Shown: positions 33,066 to 43,634 of the stretch, one piece after another
Position numbering within the stretch: the first letter of the stretch is position 1
Layout of the letters: every line of letters starts with the position of its first letter
Source: Thysanoteuthis rhombus
Taxonomy: Eukaryota > Mollusca > Cephalopoda > Oegopsida > Thysanoteuthidae
DNA length: 64,000 bases
Reading direction: 5' to 3'
Assembly (NCBI GenBank): GCA_963457665.1
Contig: OY735216.1
Span: 46,421,825-46,485,824, forward strand
Made by a program: the position numbers and the translations under genes
Notes under the pieces: model-generated
The model's input: only the letters and a program-made list of their open reading frames with translations
Database searches by the model: none
Told to the model about the DNA's origin: nothing

Positions 33066-33835
33066 AAAACGAACATGCCGTTAGAACGCATGTGCCGTTG
33101 AATAGTGTCGTTAAAGTGAGTGCCGCTGCAACGAAACTCTACTCATTTAGAACAACATTAATTTCTCTCTTTTAATCAAGACGAATTAGGAAATGTAATT
33201 GCGGCAAAGTTCGAGTAATTAATCATTTCTTCTTTTTTTTTTTTTTAGTCAAAACAAACGACAAGAAATGTTTTCAACAGAAATCTACCCTTCTTGAAAC
33301 AGTCAAGTGAGGAACTTGGGGGTATACGAGAAAAGGGTGGCATGATAGGTGTCAATTTACGTTTGACGTTCATTCCGGGTAGTTGAAAACTTCATTAGCA
33401 AGAAGAAATAGGTTAATTTGTTTTTTAGGGGAAAAAAAAAAAAAAAAAAAAAACACGAGGAAGAAAGAGAAACCCCCCGCATATCCTGGGAAACTTCATT
33501 TTTCTTCTTGCTTCAATTTATACACACACTTACACACGAAGGCTATAGTTCCTTTTTAAGAACACAAGCATAGATATGTTGCAACCAGCGTACAAAGGAA
33601 ATGAATGTGTGCACAAGAGGTTATTTGCCTATAATGATCTAGAAATGAATAAGTTGAATGACTCATGATTTAACCCTTTCCAGCAACTTTAACAATAATC
33701 ATCTTTGTATTGATGGATGTTATTATTATTGATTTATTCAGACATAACATGGAAATGAAAAAAAATAATCATCAATATTTTATATAATGAAATAACAAAC
33801 TGAACTGGAAAGCAGTCAGAAAACGCATACTTCTG
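33066..33835. other. AT-rich DNA with a poly-A tract
   Basis: A run of about 23 A at about 33430-33453. Just after rep-5, motifs TGCCGTTRGAACG and TGCCGCTGCAACG recur (33075-33135). Nothing else recognised. Confidence 0.45.
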
Positions 33836-33839
33836 TTGA

Positions 33840-34430
33840 CGCCATCGTCAGGAAAAATAATTGTGCATGGATCCTCTCATAAATTTAATCAGTCCTTCCA
33901 TAATCGATTGTCCACAATTCCACAAAATATCATAGTAATTCATTGCAAACATTTTTGAAATATCGTGTCGACAAACATCAGATTTGGGCGATACTATGAG
34001 CTTCGGTGACATAACTACCACGTAGGGGAGGTAATTGTGCATGGATCTGCTGGAAAATTTTATTCATTTCTTTTGTAGCCCATTGTCCACAATTCCAGAA
34101 AATTTCTTTGAAATACTTTGAGAACTTTTAGATTTATCGTGCAGACATTCATGAGAATATTCATAAATATAATTGAAAAAAACAAAACAACAACGAACAA
34201 ACAAAAAAAGACACGAAAATATCTCTCAATCAAAATTCAGGGATTCGCCCCCAAATATCACTACTTTTTTATTACCTCATCGCCTATACCCCTGCCCGCA
34301 TAAAATTTTATTGAAATCCATTCAGTGCTTTTGAATATATCGTGTGGACGGACAAACAGACGCTCAAACAGACGGACGAACAGACAAACAAACAGATGCT
34401 GCCAAATCCTTATACCTCTTTTCAATTTCG
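33840..34430. repeat. rep-1 copies, mostly minus orientation
   Basis: CAGTCCTTCCATAATCGATTGTCCACAATTCC and a second, similar unit about 180 bases later (TTTTGTAGCCCATTGTCCACAATTCC) form a two-unit repeat. AACTACCACGTAGGGGAGGTAATTGTG matches 7850-7925. The plus end carries a GACGGACAAACAGACG-type octamer run at about 34350-34400. Confidence 0.6.
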
Positions 34431-34673
34431 TTTAGGGATGTGAACACAGTAGTTTAAGGCATAGACCAGAATCTCAACTAAAGCAATTATACTCGTACTA
34501 TATTAAAACCTGCCAATACAGTTTTATTCGTTGCAAGGTATGGGCTGTGCTGAAATCTTCTCGAAAAAAGCAATTTCAAGTTTACATTTGCACAAGTATT
34601 CAGTGCGCACATACTTTTGTCATAGGGAAAAAATTTGGTCAACATAAGATGACTACTGACTACTAAGAATTAC

Positions 34674-34708
34674 GGGGCTGGGGCTGGGGGTGGATGAGGA
34701 GGCGGGGC
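34674..34708 (+). other. G-rich tract, potential G-quadruplex
   Basis: Four runs of 4, 4, 5 and 4 G, with loops of 2, 2 and about 13 bases, in otherwise AT-rich DNA. This satisfies the usual quadruplex pattern except for one long loop. No gene is adjacent. Confidence 0.6.
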
Positions 34709-34865
34709 TTAATATTGACGGAGGGGCAGAAACAAATACACAGAGATACACCTGGGTATTTAAAAATGCGTTTATAGACACCCACATATCTGCATAGGAA
34801 AAAAAAATGTTATAATAAACTCCTGCCTAACTGCATTGTACAACACGGACATACACACGCACATA

Positions 34866-34869
34866 TATA

Positions 34870-34905
<36 letters not shown>

Positions 34906-34927
34906 AACACACTCACACACGTATACA

Positions 34928-34958
<31 letters not shown>

Positions 34959-34995
34959 TCACACACATATACGCACTCATTCATACACACACAAG
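34866..34995. repeat. (CT)n(CA)n compound arrays, duplicated
   Basis: A CTCTCT...CACACA block occurs twice (about 34869-34920 and 34927-34975), each followed by a CACAC-TATAC segment, as if the compound array had been tandemly duplicated. Confidence 0.85.
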
Positions 34996-34999
34996 TATT

Positions 35000-35665
35000 C
35001 CCTCGAAGTTTATGTACGCTAACGAGGCAGCCAACCAATACATTACACATGAGACATTCACATGGGATCTAGTTTTATTACGAAGCCGCAAAGATAGGTA
35101 CTAAAGATTACTTACTGCTCATAAACACTGCTGGAAATGGTGGTGGGGGGGGACGTGTGCGGGTGTACGACGCATACTTACTTCTCAATTTCCAAGTTTT
35201 TTTGTCCAATGTTTACTAATGGAGACATTATCGTATACCTAATTCCCCAAACCCACGCTCTTAAATGGTGCGTATACCTACTACAAAGGTGGGTACATAC
35301 ATACACATACATACATACATACATGCAGAGGACTGTCGCTAGGATACAGCGAGTTTGTGGGGGGCATTCATTGACTCAGTATTGTTGTAAAATGCGATAA
35401 ATACAAAAAAAAAATAGCCAATAAACGCTAAAAATGGCCAAAACTGGTGAAAAAATAAGATACACTACAAAAATTGCCAAGATGTTTAAGCACACCCGCA
35501 CTAATTTAACATTTTTGTTTATTATGTAAAAATGGACATACTTGAAATGAATTCACATAAGATTAGCCGAGACACGCACACGTACCAATTAACCATGTAC
35601 ACAAATAAAAGATACATATATTTATACGTAATTGAACCCACATACATACACTTATATGAGACATC
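35000..35665. other. unassigned DNA
   Basis: Includes an ACAT run at about 35297-35322. Nothing else recognised. Confidence 0.4.
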
Positions 35666-35666
35666 T

Positions 35667-35875
35667 ATCCAACATCATCATGGACATAGATTCGCCACAA
35701 CTCTATCGTGGGCGTTGCAGAGCCTGTCAAGATCGTTTCGCTATTTCATATTCGGCCGGCCTCGGTTCTAGATTTGATCTTTGGGGATCTATGATGTAAG
35801 TTGAGATGTCCGTTGATTGTCTGCCATTCTTGCAACATGACCAACCCATTGCCATTTCTTTTAAATTTTTTATCA
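35667..35875 (-). mobile_element. RTE-A LINE 3' end fragment
   Basis: Reverse complement of the RTE-A tail: CATCATCATGGACATAG at the left end, then ATCGTGGGCGTTGCAGAGCC (DAHD block), GATGTCCGTTGATTGTCTGC (DNRWTS block) and CTTGCAACATGACCAACCCA (GHVAR block). Short and decayed. Confidence 0.75.
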
Positions 35876-35879
35876 ATTT

Positions 35880-36545
35880 TGTGTGTTTTCGTTTAAGTGA
35901 ACAAATATTTGGTTTTCACGGGAAAAGATATTTCCCGAAAGATAGAGTGTTTTAATGGTATCATTGAAAACCCTGGTAAGTTTTTACTTCCTTGACTGAA
36001 CTTAAAACAATTTTGTCTGATACGGTCTTCCGTATTCAAGAAAAAGGATCTTTGCCTGAAGTCTTCAAAAATTTCAGAGAAACAATTGATGCCTGATTTT
36101 GGAGCATGATCACAGATTTGCAGCATCCAATGAGGGTTCAATTCACAACTCAGTAGTGATAATGTGAGACACAAACTTACTAATCATAATCCTATGACAA
36201 GATAGATAGATAAATAGATCACTTCTCGTACGTGCAACAAACCTTTTTAGATAAGTTTTTTTTTTTAAAATCTGACATAATTTTTCCAATGAATGTCAGA
36301 GGGTTATATTTTTAAAAATGACATTTGGAGAAAATGTCAACACGAGTAATTCTTAGATTATGTTCTCAAATAAGTCTGTGGGTTTCTTTTAGCGTCTGTT
36401 TTTATGGTGATGAATCTCAGTGGGTTATTTTGACATCTAGCAGGGGATCTTTGATCCCATCAGACTTCATATAGTTTTGAGCGTCAGAAAACGTTGGTGA
36501 TACTCTGCTCTTAGATTTTTTTTTTTTTTTGACTAGTCTGTCTCT
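35880..36545. other. AT-rich DNA
   Basis: Nothing recognised. Confidence 0.4.
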
Positions 36546-36550
36546 CATTA

Positions 36551-36790
36551 GGAGGTGTGGGAGGCCGAGCGGTTAACGACCGGAAGAATGGACTCGACGA
36601 GTAGAGTTCAAAATCCGATTGGGGCTTTTTGCATTCACGTCGCACTAATATCCTTAGGGAAAGTCATCAATCCATCCCTACTCTACCTCTCCTTGGTGGA
36701 ATAGTATAGGGTGAAGTGAGTGGCGCCACCTCGGGTGTTTGTCACCTCTAAGTATGATTCATCAATCGCAAACAGGTCGAGTTAGTAGTA
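36551..36790 (+). repeat. SINE with Leu/Ser-tRNA-like head
   Basis: GAGGCCGAGCGGTTAACGAC at about 36561 is a strong A box of the type II (leucine/serine) tRNA kind. AGAGTTCAAAATCCGATT at about 36604 is a B box, with one extra A against the consensus. The intervening sequence is about the length of a tRNA with a variable arm. A non-tRNA body follows to about 36790. The acceptor stem does not pair convincingly, so a SINE or tRNA pseudogene is favoured. Confidence 0.6.
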
Positions 36791-36989
36791 ATGAGATATG
36801 TGACTTGCAAACCGGAATGGTTTAAGCCGTAACTGAGTACTATTTCTAATAGTATTTCTTTTTATTTTCTGTTGTTTTTATACACTCATGCCCACTATGT
36901 CTCTATGTCTTTCAGAATTCCAATCGCAACAATAAAACTCTTTTGGATTCCCTTTCCATTGTCCCAATCATATAAAATAATTGTAACTT

Positions 36990-37812
36990 TTACAGCTCAT
37001 CGTGGACATAGACCTTACCCAGGATTCGCCAAACGTCTCTACCATGGGCGTCGTAGAGCCCAAACTTTCTGAACTTGTCTAGTTCGTTACGCAATCCTAT
37101 ATTTTGCCGGTCGCATTTTTGAGTTTGATATTTGGGGATCCATTTTATGAGCTGTGATGTCCATCGGTTGTCCTAATTCTTGCAACATGACCAACACATT
37201 GCCATTTTAGTTTTCTAATGGATTCTTTGATATTCCTGACTCGTGTTTTTTCTCTGATATATTGGGTTGTTTTGTAATCTCTCCACGTGATGTTTCTCAG
37301 TTTGAAGTTCGATCTTTTGATTAGGTTCCATGTTTCAGCTCCATTGGTAACTATCAGGAGGAAACATTTGTTGTATAACCTTCTTTTCAAGACTAATGGG
37401 ATTTTTCATTTGTTCTTAAAGGGTGAGCTTGCTCCACTGAAAGCTTGGCATCTTAGAATGATTCTTCACTTGATTTCTGAGGGTTATATGGAGATTTGTA
37501 GCCCTAGATAGATGTCATGGTTAACTTTTTTTCAGATCTGTGTTTGGGATTTGGATTGTTGTTTGCAGTACATGATATTCGCTCTACTTAAGTTTATGTG
37601 AAGACCGACTTTCTTGCTCTCCTCGTTCAGTTTGTATAGCATTTCTTGGGAATCATCATAAAATTGTTTTGTAAGAAGGACGAAGTCATCTTAGGTTACA
37701 TCGGTATTTGCCATTTCTTCTGATCCCCTTATTTTTCCAGTCTAGGTTTCAGAAGATCATCTCAAGACAAACTATGGAGGGTTTGGGTGAACTGGTATCA
37801 CTCTGTCTTACT
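36990..37812 (-). pseudogene. RTE-A LINE, RT thumb to 3' end, decayed
   Basis: Minus strand: VVRQSDTSSPKPSIVCLEMI (usual GVRQGDTISPKLF) at its 5' edge near 37812, then LDWKNKGI, SEYHVLQTTI, VNHDIYLGLQI, TNGAETWNLIKRS, NITWRDYKTTQYIREKT, LKWQCVGHVAR and the DAHDxEVW block, stopping near 36990 without a clear GAT tail. Several stops. Its 5' edge abuts a plus-strand RTE-A segment (37812-38095), a twin-priming-like arrangement. Confidence 0.8.
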
Positions 37813-38095
37813 ACTTTTTCATTCATTGACCATCTCCATTCAGTAGATCAAGTAAAAGAGAAAGCAGCAAAATATAAAATGCCACTCACCGTAGCATTTG
37901 TCGACTAAGAAGAACCTCGACTCTGAGGAAATCACCAAGATCATCGCTGCTATGATGCAACTAGGCGTAAACCATGTATATTTCAGAGTCTTGCAACATA
38001 TTTCCCGACACGGCAGTTCATTAATTAGGTGAGATAGACTCTGAGTCCTTTCAGCTCGTAAAGGAAGTAAGACAAGGTGATATATCACCAGTCAA
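37812..38095 (+). mobile_element. inverted 5' segment of the adjacent RTE-A
   Basis: Plus strand, decayed RT fingers/palm: FSFIDHLHSVDQVKEKAAKY, KMPLTVAFVD (the catalytic FVDYEKAFDS region, broken by a stop right after FVD), ITKIIAAMMQLGV, then EVRQGDISPV. Ends near 38095. It covers the region just upstream of where the minus copy starts. Confidence 0.75.
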
Positions 38096-38329
38096 GATCA
38101 ACAGAATCGCCGCGGAGAAGGTAAACTCTCGACGTGATCACCAGCTGTTCATGGTCACCCATCTAGTCTAGTGACCAGGCTCGACGTTTCTCAACTACAG
38201 TGATTGTACGAGAACCGGTATGTCCAATGCAATTAGGTCATAACGTGCGGTGGACATTTCTCCGGGGATTCTTATCCTCGCAAACTTCCTAAAGTCTACG
38301 TTCCTGAAATGCTTCAGCATTTCACCCTT

Positions 38330-38790
38330 TCGAGAGAGCAGGCTCAGCATTAAAAACAAAAAGATTCCATTGGTTAAGAAAAATAGTGTCTACAATCACT
38401 GCATCCCCCCGATAGTCACCGATGGTGCTGAAACATGGAACTCAACCGAAAGTTCAGCTCACAAACTAAGAGACATGCAACGTGCACGAGAGAGGGTCAT
38501 TAACTTCATGTGGAGAAACCACAAAACAACAGAGTATACCAAAGAAAAACTGAAAAATATCATGAAATCAATGAGAAAACTCAAATGGCAATGGGTAGGT
38601 CACGTAGTTAGAATGCCAAACAGATGCTTGACATCATGACTTGAATAGTGAATCTCCAGAGATCATATACAAAATTGCAGCCTGTAGAAAATAAGATGGT
38701 GTTCAGGGATATTCGCGACGCGACGCCCACGATAGAGACATCTTGTGGATCTTGGGGGGGGGGGCTATGCCAAACAACGGACGTTAAAAA
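38330..38790 (+). pseudogene. RTE-A LINE 3' part
   Basis: Plus frame: KKIPLVKKNSVYNHCIPPIV, TDGAETWNSTESSAHKLRD, QRARERVINFMWRNHKTTEY, MRKLKWQWVGHVVRM, then ATPTIETSCGSWG and a degenerate GATGATGATCA tail. Decayed but one open run of about 110 codons remains. Separate from the segment ending at 38095, with about 230 unassigned bases between. Confidence 0.75.
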
Positions 38791-39104
38791 GCAACAGGTG
38801 AAGCTGTTTGTGTTGATGATGATCAGCTACGACCACTGTTTGGTCTTGGCTGCCTTTCTGCTTTGAATCTTATATTTGTACTTAATGTCTATGGAGTTGG
38901 CGTTGATATACTTAAACAGATCAGCAGAGTTATGGTTTGTTTTTCATTGATTTTTACTAGTTATAAACAGTCAACCAAAAAATAGGTCTCTAGAGTTTTT
39001 AAGTGATTCTGTTTGGCTAGCTGTCAATGGAGTGCTAACAGAAACCAAGGCCTAAAAAAAGTAAACATTCACTCGTGATTACCTTTAGAAAAGAATCGTT
39101 GTTT

Positions 39105-39440
39105 TTTTTGTTTTCGTTTTTTTTTTATTTATCACCCAAAATAATTTTTAGTGTGTGTCAGAGGGGGCGAGGGGAGTAATTTTACAAAGTAATTTTACTC
39201 AATATTAGTCCTTTAGTTTGTGTCCAGCAGCGCTTACGTTTGTTTGCTTTTTTTTTAATTTGGATTTTCTTTTAAATGATCACTGTCTAACAGGAGGCGA
39301 GGGAAGTAACTCATCAATTCACCAACTTTTTTCCCAAATTTTTAATTGATCATCCCCAAACGCGATTTGCTAATGAAAGACGCTGGTCACGTGACGGTTT
39401 TCATTGAGAGACTAACCAGGCCTGTTTCTTTTGTCTGTAT
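39105..39440 (+). repeat. rep-2 copy
   Basis: Matches 61080-61365: TTTGTG...GATCACTG(T/C)C(T/C)AAC, AGGCGAGGGAAGTAACTCAT, TTGATCATC, CACGTGACGGTTTTC and TTAACCAGGCCTGTTTCTTTTG-like end. Unlike the 60-61 kb copies it is not joined to an RTE tail. Confidence 0.65.
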
Positions 39441-39473
39441 CATACAATAATTTATTCAAGCTAGTCCTCATAT

Positions 39474-39474
39474 G

Positions 39475-39569
<95 letters not shown>

Positions 39570-39590
39570 AGAGAGAGAGAGAGAGAGAGT
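39474..39590. repeat. (TA)n(CA)n(TA)n(GA)n compound array
   Basis: TA, short CA, TA, then a GA run ending at about 39588. Confidence 0.95.
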
Positions 39591-39797
39591 TGTTATGGTT
39601 ATGAAGTTTCCACCCCACTTGTTTATGCTAGGAAATATCTCATATAAGTAGGTTAATCGGAAATAATGGCCGATTCTAGATTATCAGAAGTGCCTTACAA
39701 CATTACGATTGTATATTGAACCTATATAAATAGTTTGTTGGTGCTCTTCTCATTAATATCCATCGTTTTTTCAGAGTTATCCGTAAACAGTGCAGAT

Positions 39798-40094
39798 TAG
39801 TGATTCTCGGCCATTTTACCACCACATCCTGCCTTCAGTTGTAGGACCTTGCTTCAACGCCACTTCCCTCACATCTCCAAACGAATGATCAGTTCGAAAT
39901 GGGTACAGCGAATCTCTACAATTTAAAAAAATATATCAAGCCCATTACGATATTGTGCAAACAACTCTTAAAAGGATGTCCGATGCAATAAAAGAAATGC
40001 TTACTTTTATTTTCCTTTGGATTCGTACCCACTTTCTGAAATTACTTACGCCCTCTAGGGAAGGGGGTCATGTCCACCTGGCTCAGAACCACTG
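39798..40094. mobile_element. hAT-like non-autonomous element (about 300 bp)
   Basis: The left end TAGTGATTCTCGGCC and the reverse complement of the right end, CAGTGGTTCTGAGCC, match at 12 of 15 positions and are typical hAT termini (CAGTGGTTCTCAACC type). Flanking octamers GTGCAGAT (left) and GTGTACAC (right) agree at 5 of 8 positions, and both fit the hAT target pattern nTnnnnAn. The interior has no transposase. Confidence 0.6.
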
Positions 40095-40459
40095 GTGTAC
40101 ACCCTGAAAACCAAGGATGAAAAAGTTGTGAATAATCCTTTTGCACGATTATAAACTAAGTCACAACGCGTCTCAAAAGGCTTCGAATATCAACCTAGCA
40201 TTGAATGAAAGAACCATCTCCGATATCGTACTGTGTGTCGCTTATTTCGAAAATTTCGCAGTTGGGATTTGAGTATTAAAGATCAAGAGGGCAGAAGATC
40301 GAAAATGAACGACCGAAAGTGTTAGTCGAACAGAACCTACGTCAAACTGTCAGAGTAATGTAACAGATACTGAGTCTTGGCAGTGTGATAACATCAGATC
40401 ATCTAACTCAAATTGGTTAAGCGGGAAATCTCGATGAGTTAGTTCATATATAACGCACA

Positions 40460-40828
40460 CATGAGAGAATCATGCTCCACCACACATGGAGAGCTCACAA
40501 GACAGCACAGTATATCAGGAAGAAAACGGGAGTCAGAGACATCATAGAATCTATTAGAAAACTTAAATAGCAACGGGCAGGCCATGTTGCAAGAATCACA
40601 CACAACCGATGGATATCATGAGTCACAACATGGATTCCCAGAGATCCCATGCGAAACCAAGGCTGTCAGAATACAAGATGGAGAGATGAACTAAATAAAT
40701 TTAGAAAACACTGGCTCCGCGACGCCCACTATAGAGGAGTGTGGTGAATCCTCAGGAAGGTCTATGTCCAACGACAGACATTAAAAGAATGATGATGGTG
40801 ATGATGATGATGATGATTTCCCAAACAA
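40460..40828 (+). mobile_element. RTE-A LINE 3' end with GAT tail
   Basis: Decayed frame: REIMLHHTWRAHKTAQYIRK, TGVRDIIESIRKLK, (stop) QRAGHVARI, DNRWIS-like, RWRDEL, then LRDAH...VW and an ATGATGGTGATGATGATG tail at about 40789-40818. Several stops. Confidence 0.8.
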
Positions 40829-40909
40829 TCTAATAGTGAATCTTTCTCGGTTAGGTCGTCCTTGTGATGCTGTTTCTGCTCATTCCACTGAGTATTGGGA
40901 TTATCTATA

Positions 40910-40980
40910 TCTGACCCAGGGATTGAACTTACGACCACCAGGTAAACCACATGCATTTAACCAATACTCAAGACAAACAG
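40910..40980 (-). repeat. tRNA-like sequence, probably SINE head
   Basis: Minus strand: GAGTATTGGTTAAATGCATG (weak A box) and GTAAGTTCAATCCCTGGGTC (good B box). Spacing is tRNA-like, but stems are not convincing. Confidence 0.45.
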
Positions 40981-41510
40981 GGTGTGTAATTTTGCAGCCT
41001 CAAACCATGTTGGGATCGTCATGAACTCCCATGGGGGCAGTAGGAAAACTACTGTATTACGTCTCTAAATAATGTGCGTAGATATAAAACTGTTAACAGC
41101 CACTAAACAAATATCGTATCATATCATATAATAAATATAGAGAGGATTCCTCGTGCCAGAAGAATTCTTGGAATAGCTAGCTTGCTCCTCCATAATCGCT
41201 ATAATGTAATATAGTTTGTATGATCCATTTGGTTGCAAATATTGTACAAGTGTGTATTTATGTGTGTATGTGTGTGCGTGTGCGTGTGCGTGTGCGCACA
41301 TGAGCGTGCGTGCGTGCGTGCCTGTGTTTGTTTGTTCATTGATTAATGCATATTGCAAAAAGTTCCATCAGTTCATTCAAATATTTGGATAACTGGTCGG
41401 ATATAAAGGATGCTGATGTCCAAACGGAACATTTGTCCCCATCCCCACCCCGGATTAGGCGTTCTCAGCGAGTGGGGGAGTTAAAAGTTGGGACCTTTCA
41501 TTCACAGGTG

Positions 41511-41582
41511 TCTGATGCCCATGATAGAGAAATGTGGCGGACCCTGGCGAAGGCCTATGTCCGACAACGGATGCTGAAAAAC

Positions 41583-41627
<45 letters not shown>

Positions 41628-41628
41628 C
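41511..41628 (+). mobile_element. RTE-A LINE terminal fragment with (GAT)n tail
   Basis: Reads DAHDREMWRTLAKAYVRQRM followed by LKN and a stop, i.e. the last 23 codons of RTE-A without disruption, then an uninterrupted GAT array (about 41583-41628). A severely 5'-truncated insertion, relatively young. Confidence 0.8.
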
Positions 41629-41754
41629 TGGGAACTATAATGGGGTTGTATAAGGCTTAATTTGCCCTAATTTTTCTAAGGTTTTGTCTGAATTAAACTG
41701 GTTTGCCCGTATTTGAGGGAGCATTTGCCCACAGCCTACCTGGCTCGTACGCTG

Positions 41755-42780
41755 AGGTTTTTTGTCAACAAAGGATAATGGGGCTCTACAATTGTTTTAT
41801 GCAACCCCAACTTGATCATCATTTTAGCGCCTGTTGTTGGATATAGTCTTTCTGCAAGATTCGCCAGACCTCTCTATCATAGGCGTTGCAGAGCTAGTAC
41901 TTTCTGAATTCGTCTAGCTCGTCGTGCCATCTCAATTTCTGTCGGCCACAATTTCGCATATGGTGTCTGGGGATCTATGTTATGAGTCACCATGTCCAGT
42001 AGTTGTCTGACATTCTTCCAACATGCCCAGTTCATTGCCATTTGAGATTTCTAATGGTTTCTAGGATATCTCGGACACCTGTCCTTTCTCTAATACGCTG
42101 TGCTGTCTTCTGATCTCTTGGTGTGAGGTTGAGCATGATTCTCCCATGTGCATGTTGCATGGTCCTCAGTTTGAGGGTCAATATTTCTTGGTCAGGCTCT
42201 GTGTCTTTGTTCCATAGGTGACTATCGGGAAGATACATTGGTTTTATACCTTTCTTTTTAGGACTAGTCGAGGTTTTGCTACCTCCTGAGGATTTAATGG
42301 AGATGTGAAGGTCTACTTCCTTCAGCTCTGCGTTTTCTTTTCTGATCGTTGTGTCTTTGTCCTCAATACGTTTGTTATGCATGACATTTGTTTTCCTGAA
42401 GTTCATGTTGAGGCCCACTTTCTTGCTTTCTTCATTCAGTTTGTCTAGCATTATTTGAAGATCATGAAGATTCTTGGCCAAGAGAGCGATGTCGTCAGCA
42501 AATCTGATTACTCACGTAGTTGCTGTCCATTCTGACTCCTTCATTTTCACAGTCTAGGTTTCGGAAAGCTGTGAAGAAATAGTATGAACTGGTATTTCCT
42601 TTTCTTACCCCTTTTTCTACTTGAAAGGTCTCAGAGTTCTTATATAGCCTGAATCAACCCATATAAAAAGATGGTATTATTCTGCACCAGTAACAGGGTC
42701 GCTGTAAAGACATATCCTGAATGTATCCTTTAGTTACCCCAGGGAAAGTGGCACTCTCTCACCATTTCCGGTAATATAAA
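41755..42780 (+). repeat. rep-6 copy split by an RTE-A insertion
   Basis: The left part (41755-41815) and right part (42645-42780) align with the continuous copy at 30345-30510. The RTE-A at 41816-42640 sits between them. Confidence 0.6.
41816..42640 (-). pseudogene. RTE-A LINE, RT C-terminal part, nested insertion
   Basis: Minus strand: EKGVRKGNTSS, LDCENEGVRMD, then an open run from 42481 with KNLHDLQIMLDKLNEESKKV, GLNMNFRKTNVMHNKRIEDK, a deleted YLGQ/GWQAFGRA region, KLRTMQHAHGRIMLNLTPRD, RIRERTGVRDILETIRNLKW, then GHV..., DAYD and a short ATGATCA end at 41816. It has an internal deletion of about 40 codons between the IKSSGGSK segment and TSPKKKGIK. The insertion lies inside rep-6. Confidence 0.8.
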
Positions 42781-43034
42781 ACAGTCGAACATTGATAAAA
42801 TGATAAGAACAGTAAACACTAGAAAGTACCCAGGGGGTGCATATACCCGCCAACGCTATTTTCAATAACAAGGAAGATCATTTCGTACACGGAGGGTACA
42901 AAATTCTAAATTTATCCTAAAACTCAATCAATTCTTCCTCAACCCACTACACTTAAATTCACTAAGAACATTTGGATATATTGTGTGAACAAACATGAGT
43001 GGATACATAGATTTAGGGAAGAAAGGTTTAAAAA

Positions 43035-43195
43035 TATCTCCTCACGTTGCATGGTTCTTTGTTTGAGGGTCAATCTTTAGGTTAGGTTCCATGTCTCAGC
43101 TCCATCGGTGACCATCCGGAGGTTGCATTGGTTTTACACCCTTCTTTTTAGGACTAGTGGAATCTTCTGGTTTTAGAAGGTTGAGCTTGGGGCAA
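43035..43195 (-). mobile_element. RTE-A LINE internal fragment
   Basis: Minus strand matches the 42100-42290 part of the previous copy: LNLLKPEDSTSPKKKGVKPM, then a DGHRWS-like, DMEPNLKI stretch and a CATGCAACGTGA end. Like that copy it joins the KIP/SPKKKGVKP region, so it may be related to it. Confidence 0.65.
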
Positions 43196-43634
43196 GACAG
43201 CGATACCCCTTACTACAAAAGGACAGTAGCAACGTTGAATCATGTAACAGATAAAGCAGACGGCAGGAAGGAAGGTAATTAAAGGGAGACGTTTTTAGAT
43301 ATTTTCCATTTAGATTTAGATGTTTTGGGTTGTATCTGGGTGCCGGAATTTGCTATTTAGATGATTTTCAATAAAATAATATTTTTATTTATGTTCCGAC
43401 TCTAGACATCAACTTGGCCATAGAATTGGCATTAAATCTCAAAGTTTGGCATTTCATCTTAGTGATCTTTCAATTTTAGTGGAAAAAGGTAATAATTCGA
43501 AAATGGAAATAATCACTCGTGAGTCCATTTTAGTAGACGTCACAAATAAAATCCAACATCATATAGCTTTATAAAATTATTTTATCAAATGTCAAAATTC
43601 TCAAAAGGCACTATTAAATGACGCATGCGTTGTA

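Noticed and set aside
34340-34410. GACGGACA/AACAGACG run as a telomere-like or regulatory repeat
   Set aside because: It coincides with the end of rep-1 and mirrors the CTGTCCGT run in the 22.2 kb copy, so it is part of that repeat.
36551-36625. Possible Leu or Ser tRNA gene
   Set aside because: B box has an extra A and the acceptor stem does not close; a long non-tRNA body follows, so SINE or pseudogene is more likely.
40789-41628. GAT arrays as independent microsatellites or a CRISPR-like array
   Set aside because: The arrays are 3' tails of RTE copies; there are no spacer-repeat units anywhere in the window.
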